Below are positions 39,500 to 49,500 of a stretch of DNA of 64,000 bases, piece by piece. A program made the translations under genes and the position numbers. This DNA is from Moraxella pluranimalium (GTDB lineage: Bacteria > Pseudomonadota > Gammaproteobacteria > Pseudomonadales > Moraxellaceae): assembly GCF_002014825.1 (NCBI RefSeq), contig NZ_MUYU01000005.1, positions 1 to 64,000 of the forward strand, in the 5' to 3' direction. Each line of letters begins with the position of its first letter. The first letter of the stretch is position 1. The notes under the pieces were generated by a model, which searched no databases, was not told the DNA's origin, and was given only the letters and a program-made list of their open reading frames with translations.

Positions 39500-40212
39500 G
39501 GAGCTGACGTAGATAAGATTTAAATCCCACACCATTTTCTCAATGTTTTAAGCTTTTGAGGTGGTGTGCCATCGTTAAAACGAAATTCACATTCTTTAAT
39601 AAAAAGATGGAAATGTTTCTTGTCAATGCCATTGTACTTTCTAAGCACTCGTTTGGCTTGATTCCAAAAGTTTTCAATGCCGTTGATGTGATTATGGTCT
39701 TTTGCAAACTCTCTTGAATGGTTAATTCTAAAATGCTTAAAATCGCTCACATCAAGAGCATTATAGCTTTTGTAGCAATCCGTATAAACAATACTATCAG
39801 GCTTGATTTTGCTTGTAATAATAGGCATTAGCGTATCGGTTTTGGTGTCTTTAACAACAACGGTATAAACTTTGCCATTTTGCTTTAAAAGACCAAATAC
39901 AGCAGTTTTACCACCAGTACCACGACCACGTTTACCCTTACGGATACCGCCAAAGTAACTTTCATCAAGTTCAATCTCGCCATCAAATAACTGACTAGCT
40001 TCAAGATTGAGATTGTATTCTATCACAAGTCTGATTTTATGGTAAAACAATATGGCTGTATTGTACTGAATACCAAGCAAATCCGCTGACGTTCTAGCAG
40101 TAACTTCTGCAACAAAAAATTCAAGCAGTTTTAACTGTAATTTTTTACTTAATTTACAACGAGTTAGCTTCATATTTTTAGTATATTATATGTGCTAATC
40201 TACGTCAGCCCC
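39500..40212 (-). mobile_element. IS1595-family (IS1016-like) insertion sequence
   Basis: The element is about 710 bp. The left end GGAGCTGACGTAGATAAG and the right end (inverted) GGGGCTGACGTAGATTAG are matching terminal inverted repeats at 16 of 18 positions. One transposase gene nearly fills it. The target was the fabI terminator T run; TTTTTTTA occurs on both sides, but the adjoining C8 run blurs the exact right border and any target duplication. Confidence 0.85.
39520..40173 (-). CDS. IS1595-family transposase
   Basis: The protein is 217 aa. The DDE-type ISXO2-like core is seen: FDGEIELDESYFGG (first Asp), SIVYTDCYKSYNAL (second Asp), and INHSREFAKDHNHINGIENFWNQAKRVLRKYNG with the HINGIENFW motif and final Glu. 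The size and sequence style fit IS1016-type elements of Neisseria, Haemophilus and Moraxella. It appears intact. Confidence 0.92.
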   Translation of the reverse strand: MKLTRCKLSKKLQLKLLEFFVAEVTARTSADLLGIQYNTAILFYHKIRLVIEYNLNLEASQLFDGEIELDESYFGGIRKGKRGRGTGGKTAVFGLLKQNGKVYTVVVKDTKTDTLMPIITSKIKPDSIVYTDCYKSYNALDVSDFKHFRINHSREFAKDHNHINGIENFWNQAKRVLRKYNGIDKKHFHLFIKECEFRFNDGTPPQKLKTLRKWCGI

Positions 40213-40224
40213 CCCCTTTTTTTT
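40209..40224. repeat. C8-T8 homopolymer pair at the IS border
   Basis: Eight C are followed directly by eight T at the right end of the insertion sequence, about 240 bp before the first adhesin start. The run is long enough to slip in replication. Confidence 0.7.
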
Positions 40225-40466
40225 ATTATGCAAATTTATGATAGTTTTACTGAATAATTTGTTATACAATTCCATTTTACAAAATATCTACAAAAGTTGA
40301 TAAACAGCAAGATGGATGACAATGTGTTATTTTGATACAATATAGAAACTTATATCCACAAACTGTCTGCATTATTATTCACAATGAAGTCTAGAAGAAT
40401 GCTTTTTATGAATATTTTCTGGTGCAATGTGAGTATTGTGTAGGCATACCACTTAAGGTGTTTTTT

Positions 40467-43400
40467 ATGAACAAGGTTTACAAGGTTGTTTGGAATTATT
40501 CTACTCAAAAATGGGTAGCGGTATCTGAGTTGGCAAAAGGTCGTGTGAAATCATCTGTGGGTAATGAATGCAAACAGATGACTTTGTTCAAGATTTCGCC
40601 ATTGAAGGTCGCCGTAATGCTAAGCCTGGGTGTCTTTACTACCAATGCTTTTGCTGCGATTGCAGAGGGAACACTTAATGGTACTACCAACTCAGACGTG
40701 TTAAATTACAACACAGTAAACAACCTTGCAGGACCAGGTGCTTCAGGAACTAATTATGCAACCGCTGTTGCGGCAATCCCTATTGGTTCAGGTTCTCAAG
40801 CCAACCAAGGTGGGGTTGTTGTTGGAAGTAAAAGTACCGCAAATGCTTTAGCAGTCGCAGTCGGCTCTGCAGCGACAGCTAATGGTTCATCTGCAGTTGC
40901 ACTTGGTGCCGCTACTTTAGCTCAAGGCGTTAACTCGCTTGCTATTATGCGTCAAGCTGGAGCAACTGGAAACTACTCTATGGCAATTGGTACGGCTGCT
41001 GCGACAACTGGCGAGGCTGGTATTGGTATTGGTAAATCGGTATTAAGTTCGGGCACAAGAGCAATTGCTATCGGTTCTGCAACAAATTCATCCACTAACA
41101 ACTATAATGCAAGTACTAATACTCAAGCTACAGCTACAGATAGTATTGCGATCGGTACCAAGGCAAGAGCAGCAGCGGCATCCTCTGTAGTTATTGGTGT
41201 TAATGCTTCAGGTGGCTCGGGTGCGGCTGGGCAAATGAATTCAATTGCAGTGGGTGCGAATTCAACTGCTGCGCATAATAATGCAACAGCAATTGGTTAT
41301 TGCGCAACCACATCTGGCGTGGATGCTATTGCAGTCGGCTCAAATGCAGTTGCCACTATCAATGCAACAGCCATTGGTTTGAATGCAACTGCATCAGTGG
41401 ATCGCTCTTTAGCTGTTGGTGAAAATACAAAAGCCACAGCGGGACAGTCTATTGCTCTTGGTTCTACACTGAATATTTCTGGCAGTCAGGCTATCGGGCT
41501 TGGTAATAATATGAATATTACAGGTGAGGGTGCGATTGGTATTGGTGGTGATGATTTTGGAACGGCAACCAGTTATACCGTTGCAGGGCAAACAATCACA
41601 TTGGCATCTGCATACCGTGAAACACAATCAAGCGGAAGGGGATCTGTTGCCGTGGGTACTCAAGCCCAATCTACAGGGGATTTTGCTTCAACACTTGGGG
41701 CTCACTCTTCTGCAGTTAAAGGAGCTACAGCACTCGGCGCATTCTCTGATGCCACATCAGAAGGGACGGTTGCAGTGGGGTTAAATGCAACTGCAAGTCA
41801 GGCTAATGCAACGGCAATCGGCGCAAATGCGACAGCAAGCCACTACCGAACAGTAGCTATCGGTTTGGATTCTACAGCTACTTATATGAATGCAACAGCT
41901 ATTGGTAGTCTTGCTCATGCAGACAAAGAAGATGCTATTGCAATTGGTGCAAAAGCAAATACAACGGGGAATTCGGCTGTTGCTATTGGTAAATCAGCAA
42001 ATTCTTCAGCCCAGAATTCCATTGCAATTGGTAATGGCGAAGGTAAAACAGGAGCCTCTGGCGATAACTCTATTGTATTAGGTGCTTATGGTGTTGCAAA
42101 TCAATCCAATGCTACTGCTATTGGTAGGACTGCTAATGCAGTAGCCCAAGATGCTATTGCTATTGGTAGACAAGCCAATGCTTCCTTAGCCGGTTCTTTG
42201 GCGCTTGGTAATGGCTCTGTAACGGGGATGTCAGTTCCTGATACGACTTTGAGTTATAACTTTGCAAATGATGCTGGGGCAAACGTTTTACCTAATACTC
42301 AAAAAGCAGCAAACTCTACTGTTTCTGTTGGTACAAGTTCATATCAACGCAAAATTATTAATCTAGCAGCGGGAGCAGTAACAGCAACCTCTACCGAAGC
42401 CATTAACGGCAGCCAGTTGTATGATGTGGTAACTAAAGTTGGTTTTAATATTCAAGAAAACGGTGCGGCGAAATCGCGTATCAATAATAACAATATCGTC
42501 AATTTTGCTGACGGCACTTATACCACTGCCAGCGTAACGGATGGGACAAACAGCTCAACTGTTAAATTTAATGTGGTAAATCAAGCCATTACGACAACCA
42601 ATGGCGTTGCTTCTGCGACAGGTGCAGCAGGTTTAGCAACTTCAGCAGATGTGGTAAATGCGGTGAATAATACCGGCTTTAACTTACAAGCTAATGGTGC
42701 GGATGGTTCGTTTATTAAATCGGGTAATACGGTCAATATTGCACAAGGTAGCAATATTGTCGTGAGTAAATCGGGCAATACCGTTACTGTTGCAACCAGT
42801 AAAACGCCAATCTTTGACAGCGTAGAGACTACTTCCTTAATTACTGGTCGTGCTGAGATACAGGGTGAATTAGAGGTAGCCGGTGAAGCAGTCTTCCAAG
42901 GCGGCATTACGGTTGATGGCGTACAAACTGTAGATATGGGTGGCAACCCAATCAACAATGTAGCAGAAGGTGTTTATGATACCGATGCGGTGAATGTGTC
43001 GCAGTTAAAAGCTAATGCTACCAAAGTTGTTGCGGGTAAAAATGTTAGTGTGAGCGACAGCAAAAGTGCAGACGGTACTACTTATACTATCAATGCAAAT
43101 GACACCAGTGCCAGCGTTTCGAGCGATAGCACATTATTAACTGTTACGGCAAATGGTACAAAAGCAAACGGCGATACTACGGTAACGGATTATAAAGTCA
43201 GTCTTACTCAAGGTTCTTTTGGTACACCAACTACGGGGGCATTGGTTGGCGGCACGACAGGCGTGGCAACAACAGCGGATGTCGTTACTGCGGTAAATAG
43301 TGGTTACTGGAAAGTGGGTAATAATGCTGGTGCTAAAACTGCAGAAATTAAATTTGGAGACCAAGTTAATTTCGTGAATGGCAGTGGCACGCTTTCTAAT

Positions 43401-45614
43401 GTAACGGGTGCTAATGTTAGTTTTGATGTTAATGTAGATGGCAAAACGATAACTGTGGGTAATGATGGTAAACTGGCAGTTAACACAAGTGCTTTACCTA
43501 AAGGGGTATCTGTTGAAGCAGGTAACCATACGACAGTAACTTCTAAAGCAGGCTCAGCGGGCGAAACGATTTATGTTGTTGATGCAGAGAAAACTACTGC
43601 AACAGCAGGCTCAGATGCTGTAAAAGTAACCGCAGGCACAAAAGATGCGATCGGTGTTACAAATTATACCGTGGATTTAAGTGACACAACTAAAGAGCAA
43701 CTTGCTAAAGCAAACACCGCCATCCAAAACTTCACAACAAGCGTTAATGGCGCCAAAGTTGAAACCATCACCAAAGACAACAACGATGTCGGCTTTGTCA
43801 ATGGTACAGGCACTACAGCTCGTGATGACAATGGTAATATCACCTTTGATATCAATAAAGCCAACCTAAGCACCGATGCCACAGGCACAGTCAGCTCAGA
43901 CAAATCAGGTAATAGCTTTGCAACAGCAACGAATGTGGCAGAGGCGATTAACTCTGCTTCAACAACGCTAACCAATAAAGGCCTAAACTTTACTGGTAAT
44001 GATGGCACCACAGCACGTAAACTTGGCGAAACCCTAAACATCACAGGTACAGCGTCAACTGCAGGTGCTTATAGCTCTGCCAATGTCAAAACTGTGGTAA
44101 CCGACGGTAAAGTGGAAATCCAAATTGCAGACAACCCTGTATTTGAAAACATCACTGCTCAAAATGTGAATGCAACCAACGTTAACGCAACCAACGTTAA
44201 TGCAACAACAGTCAACGCTACAGATGTCACCACAACCACGCTAACAACCACAGGTGATGCAACCATTGGTGGAGAGTTGGTCACTCAAGGTGGTATTCGA
44301 GTGGAAGGCACCCAAACCATTGATATGGGTGGTAACCAAATCAATAACGTGAAAGCTGGTACACTTGATACAGATGCGGTGAACCTAGCTCAGCTAAACA
44401 GCACGGTGGCGAACTCAGGTTGGACAGTCAAAGCCAATGGTGATGCTGGTGAACGTATCAACAATAATGGTGAAGTGAACTTCATCCAAGGGGATAACAT
44501 TGTTATCACCCGTACAGGTTCAGACATCACTGTTAAAACAGTAGATAGCCCGAACTTCACTACTGTCAACGCAACTACGGTTAATGCAACGACAGTTAAC
44601 GCAACAAACGTTAACGCCACCAACGTTACTACAACAGACCTAACCGCCACAGGTAATACCACAGTGAACAACTTCACTGTTCAAAATGGTGCAACGGTTG
44701 ATATGGGCAATAACGTTGTGACCAACGTTGCCAATGGTACGAAAGCGACAGATGCGGTCAATAAAGGTCAGTTAGATGAAGTGGCAGGCACAGCAAACAC
44801 CGCCATCCAAAACTTCACAACAAGCGTTAATGGCGCCAAAGTTGAAACCATCACCAAAGACAACAACGATGTCGGCTTTGTCAATGGTACAGGCACTACA
44901 GCTCGTGATGACAATGGTAATATCACCTTTGATATCAATAAAGCCAACCTAAGCACCGATGCCACAGGCACAGTCAGCTCAGACAAATCAGGTAATAGCT
45001 TTGCAACAGCAAATGACGTTGCCAATGCCATCAATAACGCCTCAAAAGCTGCCAAAACTGAAGTTAAAGCAGGTGATAACATTGTTGTAACCAACACCAC
45101 TGGTTCAGATGGTCAAACAGTTTATACCGTTGCAACATCAAAAGACTTAACAGTGGATAGTATTACAGCAGGCGATACTACCATCACTACAGATGGCGTG
45201 ACCATTGCTAATGGCCCAAGTATCACCAAATCAGGCATTAATGCAAACAACACGGTCATTACCAATGTTGCAGCAGGTACTAATGCTACAGATGTGGTGA
45301 ACGTATCTCAGCTACAAGGTATGGGTAATTACTTTAATCAACAGATTGAAGACATGAGAAATCATGTTAATATCGTTGAGGATAATTTGGAGGCTGGATT
45401 GGCTGGTGCACGAGCAATTGCGGCATTGCCACAGGTTTCTCGCCCTGGCGCTTCTATGTTGGCGGTAGGTCTTGGATCGTATGCTGATAAAGGTGCGATT
45501 GCTGTTGGCTTTAGTAGTATTAGTGATAATGGTAAGTTGACAATGAAAGTCAATGTTGATGCTAATACCGAAAACAAATTTGGTGCCGGTGTTGGTATGG
45601 GTTGGGAATGGTAA
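40467..45614 (+). CDS. trimeric autotransporter adhesin 1 (YadA/UspA-like)
   Basis: The protein is 1715 aa. ATG 40467 (AAGGTG upstream) begins the extended signal peptide MNKVYKVVWNYSTQKWVAVS, with likely cleavage after NAFA, residue 63. From about residue 85 to 590 is a YadA-like head of repeated units such as AIGxNATA and AVGxxA. Neck motifs (AINGSQLYDVV near 645, DAVNVSQL near 840, DAVNLAQL near 1300, DAVNKGQL near 1430) separate stalk segments. The last 90 residues are the YadA anchor (LEAGLAGARAIAALPQ...FGAGVGMGWEW) with terminal Trp. It should trimerise in the outer membrane as an adhesin. Sequons are abundant. A 221-bp segment is exactly duplicated, and codon style changes near 43,700. 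Confidence 0.93.
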   Translation: MNKVYKVVWNYSTQKWVAVSELAKGRVKSSVGNECKQMTLFKISPLKVAVMLSLGVFTTNAFAAIAEGTLNGTTNSDVLNYNTVNNLAGPGASGTNYATAVAAIPIGSGSQANQGGVVVGSKSTANALAVAVGSAATANGSSAVALGAATLAQGVNSLAIMRQAGATGNYSMAIGTAAATTGEAGIGIGKSVLSSGTRAIAIGSATNSSTNNYNASTNTQATATDSIAIGTKARAAAASSVVIGVNASGGSGAAGQMNSIAVGANSTAAHNNATAIGYCATTSGVDAIAVGSNAVATINATAIGLNATASVDRSLAVGENTKATAGQSIALGSTLNISGSQAIGLGNNMNITGEGAIGIGGDDFGTATSYTVAGQTITLASAYRETQSSGRGSVAVGTQAQSTGDFASTLGAHSSAVKGATALGAFSDATSEGTVAVGLNATASQANATAIGANATASHYRTVAIGLDSTATYMNATAIGSLAHADKEDAIAIGAKANTTGNSAVAIGKSANSSAQNSIAIGNGEGKTGASGDNSIVLGAYGVANQSNATAIGRTANAVAQDAIAIGRQANASLAGSLALGNGSVTGMSVPDTTLSYNFANDAGANVLPNTQKAANSTVSVGTSSYQRKIINLAAGAVTATSTEAINGSQLYDVVTKVGFNIQENGAAKSRINNNNIVNFADGTYTTASVTDGTNSSTVKFNVVNQAITTTNGVASATGAAGLATSADVVNAVNNTGFNLQANGADGSFIKSGNTVNIAQGSNIVVSKSGNTVTVATSKTPIFDSVETTSLITGRAEIQGELEVAGEAVFQGGITVDGVQTVDMGGNPINNVAEGVYDTDAVNVSQLKANATKVVAGKNVSVSDSKSADGTTYTINANDTSASVSSDSTLLTVTANGTKANGDTTVTDYKVSLTQGSFGTPTTGALVGGTTGVATTADVVTAVNSGYWKVGNNAGAKTAEIKFGDQVNFVNGSGTLSNVTGANVSFDVNVDGKTITVGNDGKLAVNTSALPKGVSVEAGNHTTVTSKAGSAGETIYVVDAEKTTATAGSDAVKVTAGTKDAIGVTNYTVDLSDTTKEQLAKANTAIQNFTTSVNGAKVETITKDNNDVGFVNGTGTTARDDNGNITFDINKANLSTDATGTVSSDKSGNSFATATNVAEAINSASTTLTNKGLNFTGNDGTTARKLGETLNITGTASTAGAYSSANVKTVVTDGKVEIQIADNPVFENITAQNVNATNVNATNVNATTVNATDVTTTTLTTTGDATIGGELVTQGGIRVEGTQTIDMGGNQINNVKAGTLDTDAVNLAQLNSTVANSGWTVKANGDAGERINNNGEVNFIQGDNIVITRTGSDITVKTVDSPNFTTVNATTVNATTVNATNVNATNVTTTDLTATGNTTVNNFTVQNGATVDMGNNVVTNVANGTKATDAVNKGQLDEVAGTANTAIQNFTTSVNGAKVETITKDNNDVGFVNGTGTTARDDNGNITFDINKANLSTDATGTVSSDKSGNSFATANDVANAINNASKAAKTEVKAGDNIVVTNTTGSDGQTVYTVATSKDLTVDSITAGDTTITTDGVTIANGPSITKSGINANNTVITNVAAGTNATDVVNVSQLQGMGNYFNQQIEDMRNHVNIVEDNLEAGLAGARAIAALPQVSRPGASMLAVGLGSYADKGAIAVGFSSISDNGKLTMKVNVDANTENKFGAGVGMGWEW
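43709..43929 (+). repeat. exact 221-bp direct repeat, copy 1
   Basis: Identical by reading to 44792-45012, in the same frame. It encodes the stalk segment NTAIQNFTTSVNGAKVETIT through SGNSFATA. Confidence 0.9.
44792..45012 (+). repeat. exact 221-bp direct repeat, copy 2
   Basis: This is the second copy, 1083 bp (361 codons) downstream of the first. Recombination between the two would remove 361 residues without shifting the frame. Confidence 0.9.
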
Positions 45615-45659
45615 TTTGTTAGCATTCTTGATCTTATAAAGCTGTAAACATAGTAGCAA

Positions 45660-45694
45660 ATACCCCAAAGGATAATCTTTGGGGTATTTTTTTT
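45660..45694 (+). terminator. terminator after adhesin 1
   Basis: ATACCCCAAAG and CTTTGGGGTAT form an 11-bp stem, followed by T8. Confidence 0.85.
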
Positions 45695-46343
45695 ATGATG
45701 AGTTTTTTTTGGTGGATTGATGCCCGAGATAACATCCCGAGGTATATGTTATAAGAATATGCAAATTACGCATATCAGTCAAGGCGATAATCACAATGTG
45801 TTTACCTGTTATTTTTTTAATAACTCTAAAATAATAATTATGTAATATATTTTGTAATTGATTAATTTTTATACAAAAAATAATATTATTACAATTATAT
45901 AATGAAAAATTTCATATTTTTACCATTGAATAAGTGAAGTTCAAATTCACTTAATAATCCCACCTGTTTAGTATGCATAAAATGAATTATATTAATATTC
46001 ATATTATATTGGGCGATGGATAATATAAAAAAACTATAATATTACTAATTAACAATTTATTTGAATATAGTGTACTATTGCATAAAATTTCCATAAAAAT
46101 CAATAATATAGTATTTCATAAAATTATATAATGATGGTTTATTAATTGCATGAATTTATAATATTTTCGAATATATGCAATCCTATGATTGTAACAGTGG
46201 TTTATTATTATCGAATTTATATATTTTAATTATATTTAATATTATTGATTTTTTTATGCCATTGACATTTTATAAGTATATGATTTTATTATATAAATAA
46301 TTTATATATCTGTGAACAAATGTTTTTGTTACAATTTTCCGCA
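45695..46343. other. very AT-rich intergenic region between the adhesin genes
   Basis: About 650 bp, strikingly AT-rich, with many stops in all frames and no ORF or RNA signal. Its composition is unlike the neighbouring genes and typical of Moraxella adhesin promoter regions. Binding by nucleoid proteins would be plausible, but nothing specific is seen. Confidence 0.5.
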
Positions 46344-46352
46344 GGGGGGGGG
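46344..46352 (+). promoter_or_regulatory. G9 homopolymer upstream of adhesin 2
   Basis: Nine consecutive G in an otherwise AT-rich region, 192 bp before the start codon. A -10-like TAGAATATAAAT begins about 27 bp downstream, so the tract lies near the expected -35/upstream region. In M. catarrhalis uspA1 a poly-G tract of 9-10 G in a comparable place controls phase variation (established knowledge). Confidence 0.75.
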
Positions 46353-46544
46353 TGTGGAAATTGTGTAATTATCTTGCTAGAATATAAATGTTAATAATAC
46401 TTCTGCATAAATTGAGCATCGGGAATTGGATGTAAATTTTGCATGGATTAAATCAGTTGCATTTGTAATTTTGCAGAATTCTTATGTGATTGATTTGGTT
46501 ATTTTTTTATTCTATTGGTTAGCGGTTATTAATTGAGGTGATTT

Positions 46545-49500
46545 ATGAATAAGGTCTATAAGGTTATTTGGAACCATGCAACCCAAACATGGGTAGCGGT
46601 ATCCGAGATTGCTCAAGCTAAGGGCAAGACTTCGTCAAAAACAGACAAGCGTGCAAAATTATCAAAGGCCGCTGCCGTAGTATCATTGGCAGTCGCAGGG
46701 AGTGCAGTGATAAGTGGGCAGGCGTATGCAGCGACTACAGCACCAGCGTCAACACAATATTGTCTTCAGCAAGGTGGTGTTACAACCTCTTGTGCGGATT
46801 ACAATGTCCAGTCTAATGGCGGTAATGTCCATGTTCAAGGGGCGGGAACAGTTGCAGGTCTAGGTGCGGGTTCAAACCCAAGTGGATGGGGTACATCAAT
46901 TGGTGCTGATTCTACAGCGGGGGCTGGTGCAACAGCACTTGGTTATAATGCAGAGGCAACCGGGACAGAAAGTTCAGCATTGGGTGCAAATACAGTTGCA
47001 AGTGGAAAGCACTCACTTGCTATTGGTAGTTCAAATCAGCCAGCAACTGCTGCAGAGGCTACAGCAGAGAGATCGGTTGCTGTAGGTCATAACTCATCGT
47101 CAACTGCCACAGATGCGATTGCAATGGGTACAAGTGCAACAGCAAGTGGAGCATCTGCCACTGCATTGGGTCGCAACACAACCGCAACTAAAGCAGGTGC
47201 AACAGCAGTGGGTAATGAAGCGGATGCAACAGGTGATTTTGCAACTGCGACAGGTCATGAGTCTGTTGCTAGTGGGACAAATGCAACAGCTACAGGTGCA
47301 AAAGCAAAAGCAACAGGTACCAACTCTGTCGCATCGGGTGTCAACTCAACAGCTAGTGCCACAGGTGCTATTGCTATTGGTAACAGCTCAGTAGCAAGCG
47401 GTGAGAAATCAACAGCTATCGGCGATGGTGCAAAAGTTCTATCTGGTGCGGTTAATTCGACAGCCATCGGTACTGGCTCAACCATCCAAGGCACATCAAC
47501 CAATGCATATTCACTTGGTACGAATAACTCTATTGGTGCCTCAAATGCTGCAGCTGTAGGTAGTAATAATGTTATTCAGCCAAGCGCAAGCAATACAATG
47601 GTGCTGGGTAACAACGTTACTGCAACTAGACCGAACAGTGTTATCTTGGGTGAGGGCAGTACTGACCGCGCTTATACCGAAGTCACTTCTGTCACCATTC
47701 CAAACCTAGGTGATGGCTTATCTATTGTTTATGACGGATTTACCGGTACTGCGACAGGCGTGGTAAGTATCGGTAGCAAGGGTAAAGAGCGTCAGCTGAC
47801 CAATGTCGCCCCTGGTGAGATTTCAGCGACTTCGACCGATACCATCAACGGTTCACAGCTATATGCAGTGGCGTATAAGCTTGGTGAGCAAATCTCTAGT
47901 ACCTATTTCCATGCCAATATCAATGAAACCAACCAAGGCGCTGGCGATCCTGTGACCAACAAAGGTCGTATCATGGATAAAGCTGGTGCGACGGGTGCAT
48001 ATGCGGTAACAGCGGGTGTGAATTCTACTGCAACAGCACAAAAAGCAACGGCAGTGGGTTATGGCACTAAGGCTTCGGATATGTATGCTACCGCCTTGGG
48101 TGTTGCTGCTGAGGCATCAGCTCAAGCCGCTACAGCGATTGGTACAAATTCAGTGGCAAAATCCATTGATTCAATTGCACTTGGTAATGCCTCTAAAGCA
48201 GAACATCAAAAATCTATTGCGATTGGTGATCGCTCTCATACAACAGGCGAAGATTCAATGGCAATTGGTGCTGTTGCAAGTGCATCAGCTCCTAATGCCT
48301 ATGCGATTGGTAGCCAAGCCGTAGCTTCAGGTGTTGGATCTACTGCCATCGGTTCTAGATCCAATTCATCTGCTCGCAGAGCATTGGCTATCGGTGTACA
48401 ATCCGTGGCTTCGGGTGAGCTTGCTGTGGCATTTGGTCAAACCTCTGAAGCACGTGGTGCAAGCTCGGTTGCTTTGGGTTCTGACTCAAGAGCGACTGAA
48501 GCTGCTGATTCTGGTATTGCTATTGGTAATGGCTCTCGCGTATTAGCGGCGAATGCAACAGCCATAGGTAGAAAATCTATTATCGCTGCCGGTGCAGATA
48601 ATGCAACTGCTGTTGGTGCAAATAGTGCGATTATGGATAATGCACAAAATGCACAGGCATTTGGTGCTTCAAATACTGTGGCATCATCGAATGCGACAGT
48701 GATCGGTGCCAGAAACTTAGTTAAAGAAGATGCGGCATATTCAAGCGCAGTTGGTAATGACAATACCATTACATCGGCTAATACCTTTGTACTAGGTAGC
48801 GGTATCGGACGTAGCTCGACCGATTTGGCGGTTGATTCTGCCGAAGGCACGGTAGCTAACTCTGTCTATCTGGGTAATGAATCAGAGGTGACTAAGGGGG
48901 CAGGTAGTGTCGATGGTAACGGCGTTGGTTCGCTTAAGACATGGAATAAGGATCAACAAAGTGGTGCAACAGCAACAACTGCAGGTGCTAATGGTACGGT
49001 AGAGACGGCAAAAGTTGGCGGTGTAACCTATGGCTCTGCCAGCGTGGGTGGTCAAGCCTTTGCAGGCGCGGCAACGACTGGTGCGGTCTCTGTCGGCTCA
49101 TCAGGTGCAGAACGTCGTATCCAAAACGTCGCAGCCGGTGAAATCTCAAAAACATCAACAGACGCCATCAATGGCTCGCAGCTCTATGCTGTTGCACACC
49201 AAGCCTCTAAGCCGATCACCTTTAAGGCCAATAGCAACAAAGATGGTGCGAATGCCACTATGGGCTACGCTAGCTTAAATGGCTTAGAGCGTATCTTGGG
49301 CGATGAGATTAACATCAAAGGTGCGAGCACAAGCAGAGACCTGTCTCGTAACTCTGATGCAGCAACCGCTGGTGCCTACAGTGCGCGCAACGTCCAAACG
49401 GTAGTTGATGATCAAGGCGTACAAATCCAAATCGCTACTAACCCAATCTTTGACAGCGTACAGTTTGGTAGTAATAGCGGTCCAAAAATCACCAATGAAG

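Noticed and set aside
40800..42300. Regular repeats in the adhesin head that might suggest a CRISPR array
   Set aside because: Repeats are in frame, degenerate and contiguous, with no unique spacers or cas genes; they encode YadA head units.
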